Assembly: GCF_001571085.1 (NCBI RefSeq)
Contig: NZ_BCTC01000006.1
Location: 61,429 to 125,428 of the forward strand
From: Azohydromonas lata NBRC 102462
GTDB taxonomy: Bacteria > Pseudomonadota > Gammaproteobacteria > Burkholderiales > Burkholderiaceae_C
Direction: 5' to 3'
Length of the DNA stretch: 64,000 nt
Shown here: positions 24,837 through 33,282 of the stretch, piece after piece
Layout: the number at the start of each line of letters is the position of its first letter
Numbering within the stretch: position 1 is the first letter of the stretch
Made by a program: the position numbers and the translations under genes
Notes under the pieces: generated by a model
What the model was told of the DNA's origin: nothing
The model's database searches: none
Seen by the model: only the letters and a program-made list of their open reading frames with translations

Positions 24837-25257
24837 CCCGGCCTACCGCGCGTTGACCGGTGGCCTGGCCGCGCCGGCGGACCTGCTGGGTTGCACGCTG
24901 CTGCACGAGGACCGCATGCTGGCCGATTGGGCGCAGTGGTTGGCGCGCGCGGGCGTCGAGCGCAGCCACCGTGCGCGGCAAGGCCCGGCCTACAGCCACG
25001 GCAGCATGGCCGTGGAGGCGGCGATCCGCGGCGAGGGCGTGGCCCTTGGGCGCAGCTCGCTGGTGTCAGACGACCTTGCCGCAGGCCGGCTCGTGGCGCC
25101 CTTTCCCGACGTCCGGCTGCAAGCCGAGCGTGGCTACGACCTGGTTTACCGCGTCGGCGCGGGCAACGACCCGAAGATCGCCGTGCTGCGGGCGTGGCTG
25201 GCACAAGAGATCCGACTGTTCCTGGAAACTAGGTTTAAGGCAGATAAGCATCCATAA
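24832..25257 (+). pseudogene. LysR-family regulator, 3' fragment
   Basis: About 141 codons encode the C-terminal effector domain of a GcvA-like LysR protein: CSPAYRALTGGLAAPADLLG, CTLLHEDRMLADWAQWL, then HGSMAVEAAIRGEGVALGRS and the end AVLRAWLAQEIRLFL. The helix-turn-helix half is absent. An open frame runs upstream to 24709, but that part is antisense to the lysE fragment. It meets the lysE fragment head to head at about 24832-24840, as expected if a deletion removed the 5' halves of a divergent pair. Confidence 0.8.
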
Positions 25258-25409
25258 TCTTCTATAAAAGAAAGTGCCAGCATTTTGCTTTTGTCGTGGT
25301 AGCCGAACGGTGAAGTCAAGGCCGACAAGCACTTAGGACGGCCGGCGGTACCTGGTGCCGGTCAGAGTCGGCCTGAACAAGCGTTGGCTGGCCGAACAGC
25401 GAGATGGGC

Positions 25410-25532
25410 GCTGTACGGTACAGCACCCCTTGCGCCGTGGACGGTGCTGTACGGTACAGCACCCCTTGCGCCGTGGACGGTGCTGTACGGTACAGCACCC
25501 GCTGCGCACCGGAGGGTGCTGTACGGTACAGC
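25410..25532. repeat. Four palindromes at exact 36-bp spacing (tandem array)
   Basis: GCTGTACGGTACAGC occurs at 25410-25424, 25446-25460, 25482-25496 and 25518-25532, each start 36 bases after the last. The core is a 15-bp palindrome with one central mismatch; in copies 2 and 3 it extends to 21 bp (GGTGCTGT...ACAGCACC). The 21-base linkers of copies 1-2 and 2-3 are identical; the third differs. It lies in the 347-base convergent region 25258-25604 between the lysR fragment and the marR 3' end. No other feature is seen there. Confidence 0.9.
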
Positions 25533-25604
25533 GGCCAGGCACAGCGCTCGCAGCGCTTTGAAGCTTCTAGAGCGGACGCGGTTGCGAGCCGGCGCGCCGG
25601 CCGC

Positions 25605-26117
25605 CTAACCGCGCCGTCCGCCGCCGCCGCGGTGCCTGTCGGCGCGCACCTCGGTGGCAAAGCTGTGGTTGAGCTGGCCCGCCTGCTCGGTGAGGCGCTG
25701 CAGCATGGCATCCAGGCTTTGGAGCAGCCCGTCGTCCAGCGCCTGCAGCAGCCGGCGGTTGAGTTCGGCCACCTGCGGGAATAGCTCGGCGTGCAGGGCC
25801 TGCCCCTTGTCGTTCAGGGCCACCAGCGCGCGGCGCCTGTCGCCGGGCAGCGCCACGCGCTGAATGAATCCTTTGACCGCGAGGCTGCCTATGGCGCGCG
25901 AGGTGCGGGCCCGATCCAGCGCGATCTGCTCGGCCAGGTCGGACGGCGACAGCGGCCCCTGGGCCGCCAGATGGGCCAGCAGCCGCCACTCGCGCCGCGA
26001 TATGCCGTAGCGCCCCTCGCACAGCCTGATCACCGGCGCACCGCTGAGCGCGATGAGCCGCGTCAGGCGGTAGTTCAGCACTTCATCGAGGCGCTCGGCC
26101 TGGCGGCTCAGGGTCAT
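25605..26117 (-). CDS. MarR-family transcriptional regulator
   Basis: A 170-residue winged-helix regulator starting MTLSRQAERLDEVLNYRLTR. The DNA-binding core is ISRREWRLLAHLAAQGPLSP, then DLAEQIALDRARTSRAIGSL and the wing LPGDRRRALVALNDKGQ. Length and order are typical. It is divergent from the sulfatase-type gene with a perfect 12-bp palindrome between them, so it probably represses itself and the sulfatase/porin/Bug genes until a phenolic or other ligand binds. Confidence 0.9.
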   Translation of the reverse strand: MTLSRQAERLDEVLNYRLTRLIALSGAPVIRLCEGRYGISRREWRLLAHLAAQGPLSPSDLAEQIALDRARTSRAIGSLAVKGFIQRVALPGDRRRALVALNDKGQALHAELFPQVAELNRRLLQALDDGLLQSLDAMLQRLTEQAGQLNHSFATEVRADRHRGGGGRRG

Positions 26118-26138
26118 TGCCTACATCGGTTGATTTCA

Positions 26139-26150
26139 ACAATCGATTGT
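26139..26150. promoter_or_regulatory. Candidate MarR operator
   Basis: ACAATCGATTGT is a perfect 12-bp palindrome in the 53-base divergent gap between the marR and hydrolase genes, 20 bases before the hydrolase start. Placement and symmetry suit a MarR dimer. Confidence 0.65.
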
Positions 26151-26170
26151 CGCGTTCCTAGAGTTGAGGC

Positions 26171-27736
26171 ATGTCAAGCGCTCGCAACATCCTCTTCATC
26201 ATGGCCGACCAGCTCCGCTGGGACCATCTCGGCTGCAGCGGCCATCCCTACCTGCGCACGCCCAACCTGGACGCCCTCGCCCGCCGCGGCGTGCGCTTTG
26301 CCAACGCCTTCGTCAACAGCGGCGTGTGCGGACCCAGCCGCATGAGCTACTACACGGGCCGCTACCCCATCAGCCACGGCGCGACCTGGAACCGCGTGCC
26401 GCTGCCCGTGGGCGAAGTGACCCTGGGCGAGTACCTCAAGGGCGCCGGGCGGACGCTGGCCCTGGCCGGCAAGACCCACGTCATGGCCGACCAGGAGGGG
26501 CTGGCCCGCCTGGCGCTGGACGGGCAGTCGGCGCTGGGCACCTTCCTGGAGCGCGGCGGCTTCACGGAGATCGACCGCTACGACGGCCACCACCCGCCCG
26601 GCAACGAGAGCGGCTATCCCGCCTTCCTGCGCGCGCAGGGCTACGACAGCGCCGACCCGTGGAGCGACTACGTCATCTCCGGCGTGGATGCGCAGGGGCG
26701 CGTGGTCAGCGGCTGGCACATGCGCAACGTGCACCTGCCCGCGCGGGTGCGCGAGGAGCACTCCGAAACCGCCTTCATGACCGACCAGGCCATGGGCTTC
26801 ATGGACCGCATGGGCCAGCAGCCCTGGGTGCTGCACCTGAGCTACGTGAAGCCGCACTGGCCCTACATGGCGCCCGCGCCCTACCACGCGATGTACACGG
26901 CCGACCAATGCCTGCCCGTGCAGCGCAGCGCCGCCGAGCGCGAGGACGAGCACCCGGTGGTGGCCGCCTACCGCCAGAGCGAGGAAAGCCTGAGCTTCCA
27001 GCGCGAGGACTGCATACGCACGGTGCGCCCGGCCTACCAGGGCCTCATTGCGCAGCTCGACGCGCACTTGGGCCGCCTGTTCGAGCACATGGAGGCGCGC
27101 GGCCTGATGCAGGACACGCTCATCGTCTTCACCGCCGACCACGGCGACTACCTGGGCGACCACTGGCTGGGCGAGAAGGAGCTGTTCCACGACACGGTGC
27201 AGAAGGTCCCGTTCATCGTGGTCGATCCGCGCCGCGAGGCCGACGCCACGCGCGGCCGCGTCGAGCAGCGCTTCGTCGAGGCGGTGGACGTGGTGCCCAC
27301 CTGCCTGGACGCGCTGGGCCTGGCGCTGCCCACGCACCGCATCGAGGGCCGCAGCCTGTGCCCGCTGCTGCGCGGCGAGGAGCCGCCGGAGTGGCGCGAC
27401 TTCGTCTATTCCGAGCTGGACTACAGCTTCAAGCAGGCGCGGCGGCTCGTGGGGGTCGGCCCGCAGGAGGCGCGCGCCTTCTCCCTGCGTACCGAACGCT
27501 GGCGCTACGTGTACTGGCTGCACGCGCCGGAGCAGCTCTACGACCTGCAGGCCGATCCGCAGGAGTTCCACGACCTTGGGCGCAGCGCCAGCCATGCCGG
27601 CGTGCGCGAGACGCTGCGGGGACAACTGCTGGACTTCCTGGCCCGCCGCAAGCACCGCACCACCGTGAGCGACGCCTTCGTCGAATCCCGCACCAACCGC
27701 CACAAGCAGGCCGGCGTGTTCTTCGGCCAGTGGTGA
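26171..27736 (+). CDS. Sulfatase / phosphonate monoester hydrolase-type enzyme
   Basis: A 521-residue alkaline-phosphatase-superfamily hydrolase without a signal peptide. The formylglycine motif is GVCGPSRMSYYTGRYP with Cys53 in the C-x-P-S-R form. Metal ligands are visible in FIMADQLRWD (Asp13) and FTADHGDYLGDHW (Asp323, His324). The CGPSR and DHGDYLGDHW blocks and the cytoplasmic location resemble phosphonate monoester hydrolases and choline-sulfatase-like enzymes more than secreted arylsulfatases. Maturation needs a formylglycine-generating activity elsewhere. It heads a plus-strand group with a porin and a Bug protein, suggesting uptake and hydrolysis of a sulfate or phosphonate/phosphate ester. 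Confidence 0.88.
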   Translation: MSSARNILFIMADQLRWDHLGCSGHPYLRTPNLDALARRGVRFANAFVNSGVCGPSRMSYYTGRYPISHGATWNRVPLPVGEVTLGEYLKGAGRTLALAGKTHVMADQEGLARLALDGQSALGTFLERGGFTEIDRYDGHHPPGNESGYPAFLRAQGYDSADPWSDYVISGVDAQGRVVSGWHMRNVHLPARVREEHSETAFMTDQAMGFMDRMGQQPWVLHLSYVKPHWPYMAPAPYHAMYTADQCLPVQRSAAEREDEHPVVAAYRQSEESLSFQREDCIRTVRPAYQGLIAQLDAHLGRLFEHMEARGLMQDTLIVFTADHGDYLGDHWLGEKELFHDTVQKVPFIVVDPRREADATRGRVEQRFVEAVDVVPTCLDALGLALPTHRIEGRSLCPLLRGEEPPEWRDFVYSELDYSFKQARRLVGVGPQEARAFSLRTERWRYVYWLHAPEQLYDLQADPQEFHDLGRSASHAGVRETLRGQLLDFLARRKHRTTVSDAFVESRTNRHKQAGVFFGQW

Positions 27737-27856
27737 GCGGGCGCCCGCCTGCCACCCACGCGCCACCGCCCTGCCCTTGCCTGTCATCCGGCGGCGCCCG
27801 CGCGGGCCCGTCCGCCGGGCCCTGGCCGCCTGCAACCCACTCTGGGAGACCCCTTC

Positions 27857-28972
27857 ATGAACAAGTCCGCCTTCACCGCCGCGGTGCTGGCTGCCGGTGC
27901 CGGCGCCGCGTCGGCGCAGACCGGCGTGAGCCTTTTCGGCCTCGTCGATGCGTATGTCGAATCGGCGCGGATCGCCGGCCAGCCCACTGTGAACCGCGTC
28001 TCCAGCGGCGGCAGCGCGGCCTCGCGCTGGGGGCTGCGCGGCGGCGAGGACTTGGGCGGCGGCCTCAGCGCCCACTTCGTGATCGAAAACGGCTTCGCTC
28101 CCGACACCGGCGCGGCGTTGCAGGGCGGGCGGCTGTTCGGCCGCCAGGCCTGGGTCGGCCTGGCCTCGGCCACAGCTGGGGAAATCCGCCTGGGCCGCCA
28201 GTACGCACCCATTCATTACTCGATGCAGGGCAGCGACATCGACGCCTTCTCCGCCTTCTCCCCGGTGTTTGCGATGTACCTCTCCAACGGCGAGCAAAGC
28301 CGGCAGGACAACCAGGTGAGCTGGTGGACGCCCAAGCTGGCCGGCTTCTCCGGCGCGGTGTCGGTGGCCGCGGGTGAAAACGCCGCCGTCGCACCCGGAC
28401 CAACGACGGGCTGGATCCCCGCGACCGGCACCGCCCGGCGCAGCCTGGGTGCGCTGCTGCGCTGGCAGTCCGGCAATCTGGACGCCAGCGCGGCCTTCCA
28501 CCGGGGCGGCCAGGCGCTGGCGGCCGGCGAGGCCGAGCAACAGGCCTTCAACCTGGGCGCAATCTGGCGCGCGGGCAGCGTGCAGGTGGGCGGCAACTAC
28601 TGGTTGCACCGCAACGAGCTGCCCTCCGCGGCCACGGCGCGCACGCAGGGCTTCGCTTTGGGCGTGCGCGTGCCGGTGGCCGGCGCGCTCAGCCTCGTGG
28701 CCCAAGTGGCCCAGGTGCGCGACAACGGTCATGCCTATGCCACGGGCGCCGTGAAGGCCGAGGGCCGGACGAACCACCTCAACGTGGGCGCGAGCTACGC
28801 CCTGTCCAGGCGCACCGAGCTCTACCTGCGCCATGCGCGCGTGCAAGACCGCAGCGGCGGCTACAACGGCCGCGCCAACGCCGCCCTCCTGGGCGCTTTA
28901 GGCGCCAACAGCGCCCTGCCCCCCGATGGTTCGGCCCGCACCCTGGGTGTGGGCCTGCGCCACAGCTTCTGA
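27857..28972 (+). CDS. Gram-negative porin (Burkholderiales type)
   Basis: A 371-residue outer-membrane porin. The signal peptide MNKSAFTAAVLAAGAGAASA is followed by QTGVSLFGLVDAYVES, the usual mature start. Typical family blocks are SRWGLRGGEDLGGGLSAHFV, FGRQAWVGLASATAGEIRLG and the C-terminal strand RTLGVGLRHSF ending in Phe. It probably forms a trimeric beta-barrel. It is 120 bases after the hydrolase gene and 34 before the Bug gene, so it may provide outer-membrane entry for the same substrate. Confidence 0.92.
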   Translation: MNKSAFTAAVLAAGAGAASAQTGVSLFGLVDAYVESARIAGQPTVNRVSSGGSAASRWGLRGGEDLGGGLSAHFVIENGFAPDTGAALQGGRLFGRQAWVGLASATAGEIRLGRQYAPIHYSMQGSDIDAFSAFSPVFAMYLSNGEQSRQDNQVSWWTPKLAGFSGAVSVAAGENAAVAPGPTTGWIPATGTARRSLGALLRWQSGNLDASAAFHRGGQALAAGEAEQQAFNLGAIWRAGSVQVGGNYWLHRNELPSAATARTQGFALGVRVPVAGALSLVAQVAQVRDNGHAYATGAVKAEGRTNHLNVGASYALSRRTELYLRHARVQDRSGGYNGRANAALLGALGANSALPPDGSARTLGVGLRHSF

Positions 28973-29006
28973 GCTCCCCAGCCTCGACACACACCAGGAG
29001 ACGACG

Positions 29007-29999
29007 ATGCAAGCCCAAGCCCGCCCAATGGCACTGTCCCCCCGGCGCACCCTGCCCGTCCTGCTGGCGCTGGCCGCGGCGCTGCCGCTGGCCGCCCAAG
29101 CGCAGGCGGCCTGGCCCGCGAAGCCGATACGCGTCATCGTGCCGCTGCCGCCGGGCGGCCCAAGCGACATCGTGCTGCGCTCGGCCGCCGAGAAGATGCA
29201 GCCGCTGCTCAAGCAGACGCTGGTCATAGACAACAAGCCCGGCGCGGCCGGCAACTTGGGCGCTTCGGAAGCCGCGCGTGCCGCACCGGACGGCTACACC
29301 TGGCTGTGGAGCACCGACACGCTCGTCACGGTGAACCCGCACGTCTACCAGCGCCTGAGCTTCAGGCCGGAGGACTTGCAGCCGGTGATGCGCGCCAGCA
29401 GCTTCGGCCAGACCCTGGTGTGCCATCCCGGCCTGGGCGTGAAGACCGTGACCGAGCTGGTGCGCCGCGCCAAGGACAAGCCCATGAGCTACGGCTCCGG
29501 CGGCGCGGGCTCGCCGGGGCACCTGGCCACCGAGCTGTTCAGCTCGGTGGCGGGCATCACCATGTCGCACGTGCCCTACAAGGGACCGGCGCCGGCCATG
29601 CAGGACATCATCGGCGGCGTGGTGGACTGCGGCTTCCTGGCCGCACCCACGGTGCTGCCGCACGTGCGCTCCGGGCGCCTGGTGGCCCTGGCCGTCTCGG
29701 GCGCCAAGCGCTCGCCGCTGCTGCCGGAGGTTCCCACGGTGGCCGAGTCCGGCTATCCCGGCTTCGACGCCACCTTCTCGCTCGTGCTGTTCGCGCCGCG
29801 CGGCACGCCGCAGCCCATCGTCAACGCCATGCACGACGCCCTGGCCCAGGGCTTGAGCAACAGCGCCGTGGTGGAGCGGCTGCGCCTGACGGACCAGGAG
29901 GTGGTGGCCGCCAGCCCCGAGCAGACCGCGCAGCGGCTGGCGGCGGACAGCAAGACCTGGGGCGCCGTGGCCAGGCGCATCGGCCTGCGCCAGGACTGA
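29007..29999 (+). CDS. Bug-family (TTT) periplasmic substrate-binding protein
   Basis: A 330-residue receptor with an AGGAG ribosome site. The signal peptide begins MQAQARPMALSPRRTLPVLL and ends near AQAQA; AAWPAKPIRVIVPLPPGGPS is the mature start. It has the motifs IDNKPGAAGNLGASEAARAA and VPYKGPAPAMQDIIGGVVD. It is the third gene of the hydrolase/porin/Bug group and likely binds the ester or its product in the periplasm. The stop lies three bases from the end of the convergent beta-lactamase gene. Confidence 0.9.
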   Translation: MQAQARPMALSPRRTLPVLLALAAALPLAAQAQAAWPAKPIRVIVPLPPGGPSDIVLRSAAEKMQPLLKQTLVIDNKPGAAGNLGASEAARAAPDGYTWLWSTDTLVTVNPHVYQRLSFRPEDLQPVMRASSFGQTLVCHPGLGVKTVTELVRRAKDKPMSYGSGGAGSPGHLATELFSSVAGITMSHVPYKGPAPAMQDIIGGVVDCGFLAAPTVLPHVRSGRLVALAVSGAKRSPLLPEVPTVAESGYPGFDATFSLVLFAPRGTPQPIVNAMHDALAQGLSNSAVVERLRLTDQEVVAASPEQTAQRLAADSKTWGAVARRIGLRQD

Positions 30000-30002
30000 C
30001 GC

Positions 30003-30908
30003 TCAGGCCGCCTCCAGCGCCGCGGGCAGGGCGCGCGCGACGTCGGCGATGGCGGCGTTGCGGTCCTCGAACGCGGCGCCGCACTCCGTGACGTAGACGC
30101 TGGCAATGACGGGCGCCCGGCCCGGCGGCCAGATCACGGCCACGTCGTTGCTGGTGCCGAAGTCGCCGCTGCCGGTCTTGTCGCCGACGCGCCAGGCCGC
30201 CGGCAGCCCGGCGCGCAGCCGCGCATCGCCCGTGCGGTTGGCCTGCAGCCAGCGCGCGAGCTGCTCGCGCGAGGCCGGCGCCAGGTGCGGGCCCAGGAGC
30301 AGGGCGCGCAGGTTGCGGCCTATGGCGGCCGGGGTGGTGGTGTCGCGCGGGTCGCCCGGCCGGGCCTCGTTGAGCGCCGTCTCCCAGCGGTCCAAGCGCG
30401 TGGCCGGGTCGCCCAAGGTGCGCGCAAACGCCGTCACCGCGGCGGGCCCGCCCAGGCTGCGCAGGATGAGGTTGGCGGCCGTGTTGTCGCTGCGCGTCAT
30501 GGCGGCTTCGCACAGCGCACCCAACGGCATGCCGTCCCCCGACGCGTGCAACTCCGTCACCGGCGAGTAGGTGACCAGGTCTTCGGCCTTGAAACGGATG
30601 CGGCGCCCAAGCGCCTCCTCACCCGCATCCACGCGCGCCAGCACGGCGCCGCAGGCCAGCACCTTGAAGGTGCTGCACATCGGAAAGCGTTCATCGGCCC
30701 GCCACGTCCATTGGCGACCGCTTTGCGTATCGAGCACGTACACGCCCAGCCGGCCGCCCAGGCGTTGCTCCAGGGCGGGCAAGGCGCGCGTCAGCGCATC
30801 GGGGCCGGCGTCCGCGCCGGCCGTGGTGGTCCGGGGCAGGGCAGACAGCAGCGGCACGCCGGCCAGCGTCAGCGCAATCTGGCGCCGGGTGATTCGGGTC
30901 ATGGGCAT
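30003..30908 (-). CDS. Class A beta-lactamase
   Basis: A 301-residue serine beta-lactamase. All class A motifs are present: CSTFK (Ser79, Lys82), SDN (140-142), WETALN (Glu176, Asn180) and KTG (244-246). The N-terminus TRITRRQIALTLAGVPLL resembles a twin-arginine signal, as in related Burkholderiales PenA and L2-type enzymes. A Cys precedes the active Ser, but no matching Cys follows the KTG motif, so the carbapenemase disulfide is not expected. There is no ampR-like gene next to it, so expression may be low or constitutive. ATG at 30902 is an alternative start. Confidence 0.92.
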   Translation of the reverse strand: MPMTRITRRQIALTLAGVPLLSALPRTTTAGADAGPDALTRALPALEQRLGGRLGVYVLDTQSGRQWTWRADERFPMCSTFKVLACGAVLARVDAGEEALGRRIRFKAEDLVTYSPVTELHASGDGMPLGALCEAAMTRSDNTAANLILRSLGGPAAVTAFARTLGDPATRLDRWETALNEARPGDPRDTTTPAAIGRNLRALLLGPHLAPASREQLARWLQANRTGDARLRAGLPAAWRVGDKTGSGDFGTSNDVAVIWPPGRAPVIASVYVTECGAAFEDRNAAIADVARALPAALEAA

Positions 30909-31253
30909 GGCTAGGATCAGAAAAGGCCTGAAAGGCCGCAGCGGTCTGAAAAACTCATTTTCCAGCGTGGAAATGAGGGCCGCCGGGGTTATTGTTTAGA
31001 AACTGGCACTATTGCGGTTCAAATACGGGTGATGCGGCACCATATGGGGTAGCCTGTGCAGGCCATAGGCCGTGCAGAAAATTTTGATGCCATATTTCTG
31101 AATCAGCAATATTGCAAAACCATGTATCGCTGACATTCAATTGCATAAATCACGATTATTTTATGTTATATCGCGTTCAATTTGTGAGGATGAAACAGGA
31201 ACTTTTGCTTGATCGTGTCGAGCGCTGGAGTGTGCCGTTGAATGGGAGAGAAA
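30909..31253. promoter_or_regulatory. AT-rich divergent region upstream of the kinase gene
   Basis: About 345 bases with no gene, noticeably AT-rich from about 31000 on. It separates the beta-lactamase and kinase genes. A candidate kinase promoter is TTGCAT (31141-31146), 17 bases, then TGTTAT (31164-31169). No palindrome of note was seen. Confidence 0.45.
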
Positions 31254-33224
31254 ATGTCTCCTGCTGAAGAGAATAAAAATGTTTCTGGCCTGAACGAGGG
31301 CGGGCCGGTCGGGGTGCTGCCGGCGGGCCATATGTTGGCGGAATTCAGGGTTGAGCGGGTCCTGGGCAAGGGCGGCTTTGGTGTCGTGTATCTGGCCTTT
31401 GATACCCAATTGAAGCGCCAGGTCGCCGTCAAGGAATTCATGCCCCAATCCCTGGCGCAGCGCTTGCCGGACCATTGCGTCGTGCCGATCTCCGAGCAGC
31501 ACCGTGCGACTTTTGAGCTGGGCTTGCGCAGTTTCGTCCGCGAAGCCTGCAGCATGGCCCATTTCAAGCATCCTTCCCTGGTGGAGGTCTACCGGTTTTG
31601 GGAAGATATGGGCACGGCCTACATGGTGATGCCCTTTTACGAAGGCCAAACCCTCAAGCAGCGCCTGGAGGGCATGGTGGCCCCGCCTTCCGAACCGTGG
31701 CTGCGGGCCGTGATGACGCGCGTGATGGAGGGTCTGGATATCGTGCACCAGCAGGGCTGGCTGCACAGGGATATTGCGCCGGACAATATCCTGCTGTTGC
31801 CGGGCGACCGGCCAGTGCTGCTGGATTTCGGTTCGGCCAAGCACGACATCGGCGATGCGACACAGGCCCTGGCCGGCCTGCTCAAGCCAGGCTATGCGCC
31901 TTTCGAGCAATACAGCGATTCGCCCGATTTGAAGCAAGGCCCTTGGACCGATTTATATGCCCTGGGGGCCCTGCTGTATTTTGCAATATCGGGCCGGGTG
32001 CCCATTGCGTCCGTGGCGCGTGTCAATAACGATGCCCTGGTCTGCGCCGCCCGCGTCGGGCGCCATCGCTATTCGGCCGCCTTTTTGAAATTCATAGACC
32101 GCTGCCTGGCCGTCTGGCCTGAGCAGCGGCCCAAGAATATTTCGGCCGCCTTGCAGTTGCTGCACCACCTGGATGCCCAGGAAACCCTCAAGCAAGAAGC
32201 CGCCAAGCGCGCACGCCAGGGCGCGGGCATGCTGCGCTTTTTCAAGCATGATTTTCGGAAAATCACCCATTGGCTGGGGCGGCAGCGCGCCCTGCCATGG
32301 GTCGGCGGCTCGGCAGCGCTGTGCGCGGGCCTGGGCGGCTTGATGTTGTGGAATTTCGAGCCTGGGCCGGCAAAGTATGCGGCGGGCAAAGGGCCTGGAA
32401 TGCCCGCTTATGTGGACCCTGCGGCCTCGCTACCGCCGGCTTATCCGCCCAGTGCTTCTGCCGCACCCGCCGTGGCCCCGCCTGAAAAGGCTGCGCTGCC
32501 CCTGCCTTTGGCCCAGGAAACCGAGACGCAGCCCTTGACGATGCCTGCGCGGTTTGCCAGTCCGCCCAATCCTCAAAAAGCGCTGGACGGCCTCGTGAAC
32601 GCGCGTGACCCGAATATCCGCGTGGTCGTGACGCAGGGGGGTGACAATCAGAAAAACAAGAACCAACTCACGATCAAGGCCAGCGAGCCTGGCTTTCTCT
32701 ATGTATTTGCCACCGGCGAGCGCAGCGGGCGCCTGGAATTGTTGTGGCCGTCCGACGATGAATCTCTTTTGCGCATGGAACGGGGGCAAGTCTGGAAAAT
32801 AGACGCCCTGCCGCGCCTGGCGGCCGGAAGTGCCGGCCAGCGCGATATAGGCGTGATGGTGTCCAGGTCGGCCCGCCATTTGACCGGTGCCGGGTGGCAG
32901 GAACAGGCCGGCGTACTGAAACTGTCCTTTTCAGACTTGCAGAAAACCAGCCCTGCGCCCTGGTTTGGAAATGCCTTGTGCGCACCCGTTCCCGGCGAAT
33001 GCGATGCGAATTTCGGCGCCACCCGCCTCAACCTGGCGTATTCGCCGCCGTCTCCCAAAAACGACAGGCCGGCGGCCAGACAAATTGCCAAAAATCCTGA
33101 CGCGCCCCGCTGGCGCCAGGTGGCCGCCAAAAAAGCCGAATGCGAAAGCCTGGGGTATTTGATGGCCATGGACAGCAATGCCCTGGCACAGCGCCGGTAT
33201 GCCCAATTGGGCTGCCGTCAATGA
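31254..33224 (+). CDS. Membrane Ser/Thr protein kinase with C-terminal DUF4384-like domain
   Basis: About 656 residues from the ATG at 31254, which has GGGAGAG four bases upstream. The Hanks-type kinase domain is complete: glycine loop VLGKGGFGVVYLAFD, VAVKEF lysine, catalytic LHRDIAPDNILLL and DFGSAK. One membrane helix (ALPWVGGSAALCAGLGGLML) follows, then a Pro-rich linker and a periplasmic domain (LTIKASEPGFLYVFATGE, then LELLWPSDDESLLRMERG) like DUF4384. Kinases with this tail are known near type VI secretion clusters, but none is here. Codon use is less GC-extreme than that of its neighbours, which may mean acquisition. The substrate is unknown. Confidence 0.88.
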   Translation: MSPAEENKNVSGLNEGGPVGVLPAGHMLAEFRVERVLGKGGFGVVYLAFDTQLKRQVAVKEFMPQSLAQRLPDHCVVPISEQHRATFELGLRSFVREACSMAHFKHPSLVEVYRFWEDMGTAYMVMPFYEGQTLKQRLEGMVAPPSEPWLRAVMTRVMEGLDIVHQQGWLHRDIAPDNILLLPGDRPVLLDFGSAKHDIGDATQALAGLLKPGYAPFEQYSDSPDLKQGPWTDLYALGALLYFAISGRVPIASVARVNNDALVCAARVGRHRYSAAFLKFIDRCLAVWPEQRPKNISAALQLLHHLDAQETLKQEAAKRARQGAGMLRFFKHDFRKITHWLGRQRALPWVGGSAALCAGLGGLMLWNFEPGPAKYAAGKGPGMPAYVDPAASLPPAYPPSASAAPAVAPPEKAALPLPLAQETETQPLTMPARFASPPNPQKALDGLVNARDPNIRVVVTQGGDNQKNKNQLTIKASEPGFLYVFATGERSGRLELLWPSDDESLLRMERGQVWKIDALPRLAAGSAGQRDIGVMVSRSARHLTGAGWQEQAGVLKLSFSDLQKTSPAPWFGNALCAPVPGECDANFGATRLNLAYSPPSPKNDRPAARQIAKNPDAPRWRQVAAKKAECESLGYLMAMDSNALAQRRYAQLGCRQ

Positions 33225-33282
33225 ACGCGCTGCATCTGGGGTGGCGCGGATCGCGGCACAGGGTCTAGATGCGCGCCGGGGT

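Noticed and set aside
25410..25532. CRISPR array, because four repeats are spaced by 36 bases
   Set aside because: The linkers are themselves partly identical, the repeat is a short palindrome, and there are no cas genes. It is a tandem operator-like array.
25333..25784. Proteins with repeated peptide units across the palindrome array
   Set aside because: The period of 36 bases keeps every frame open, producing repeats on both strands. There is no ribosome site and no recognisable domain.
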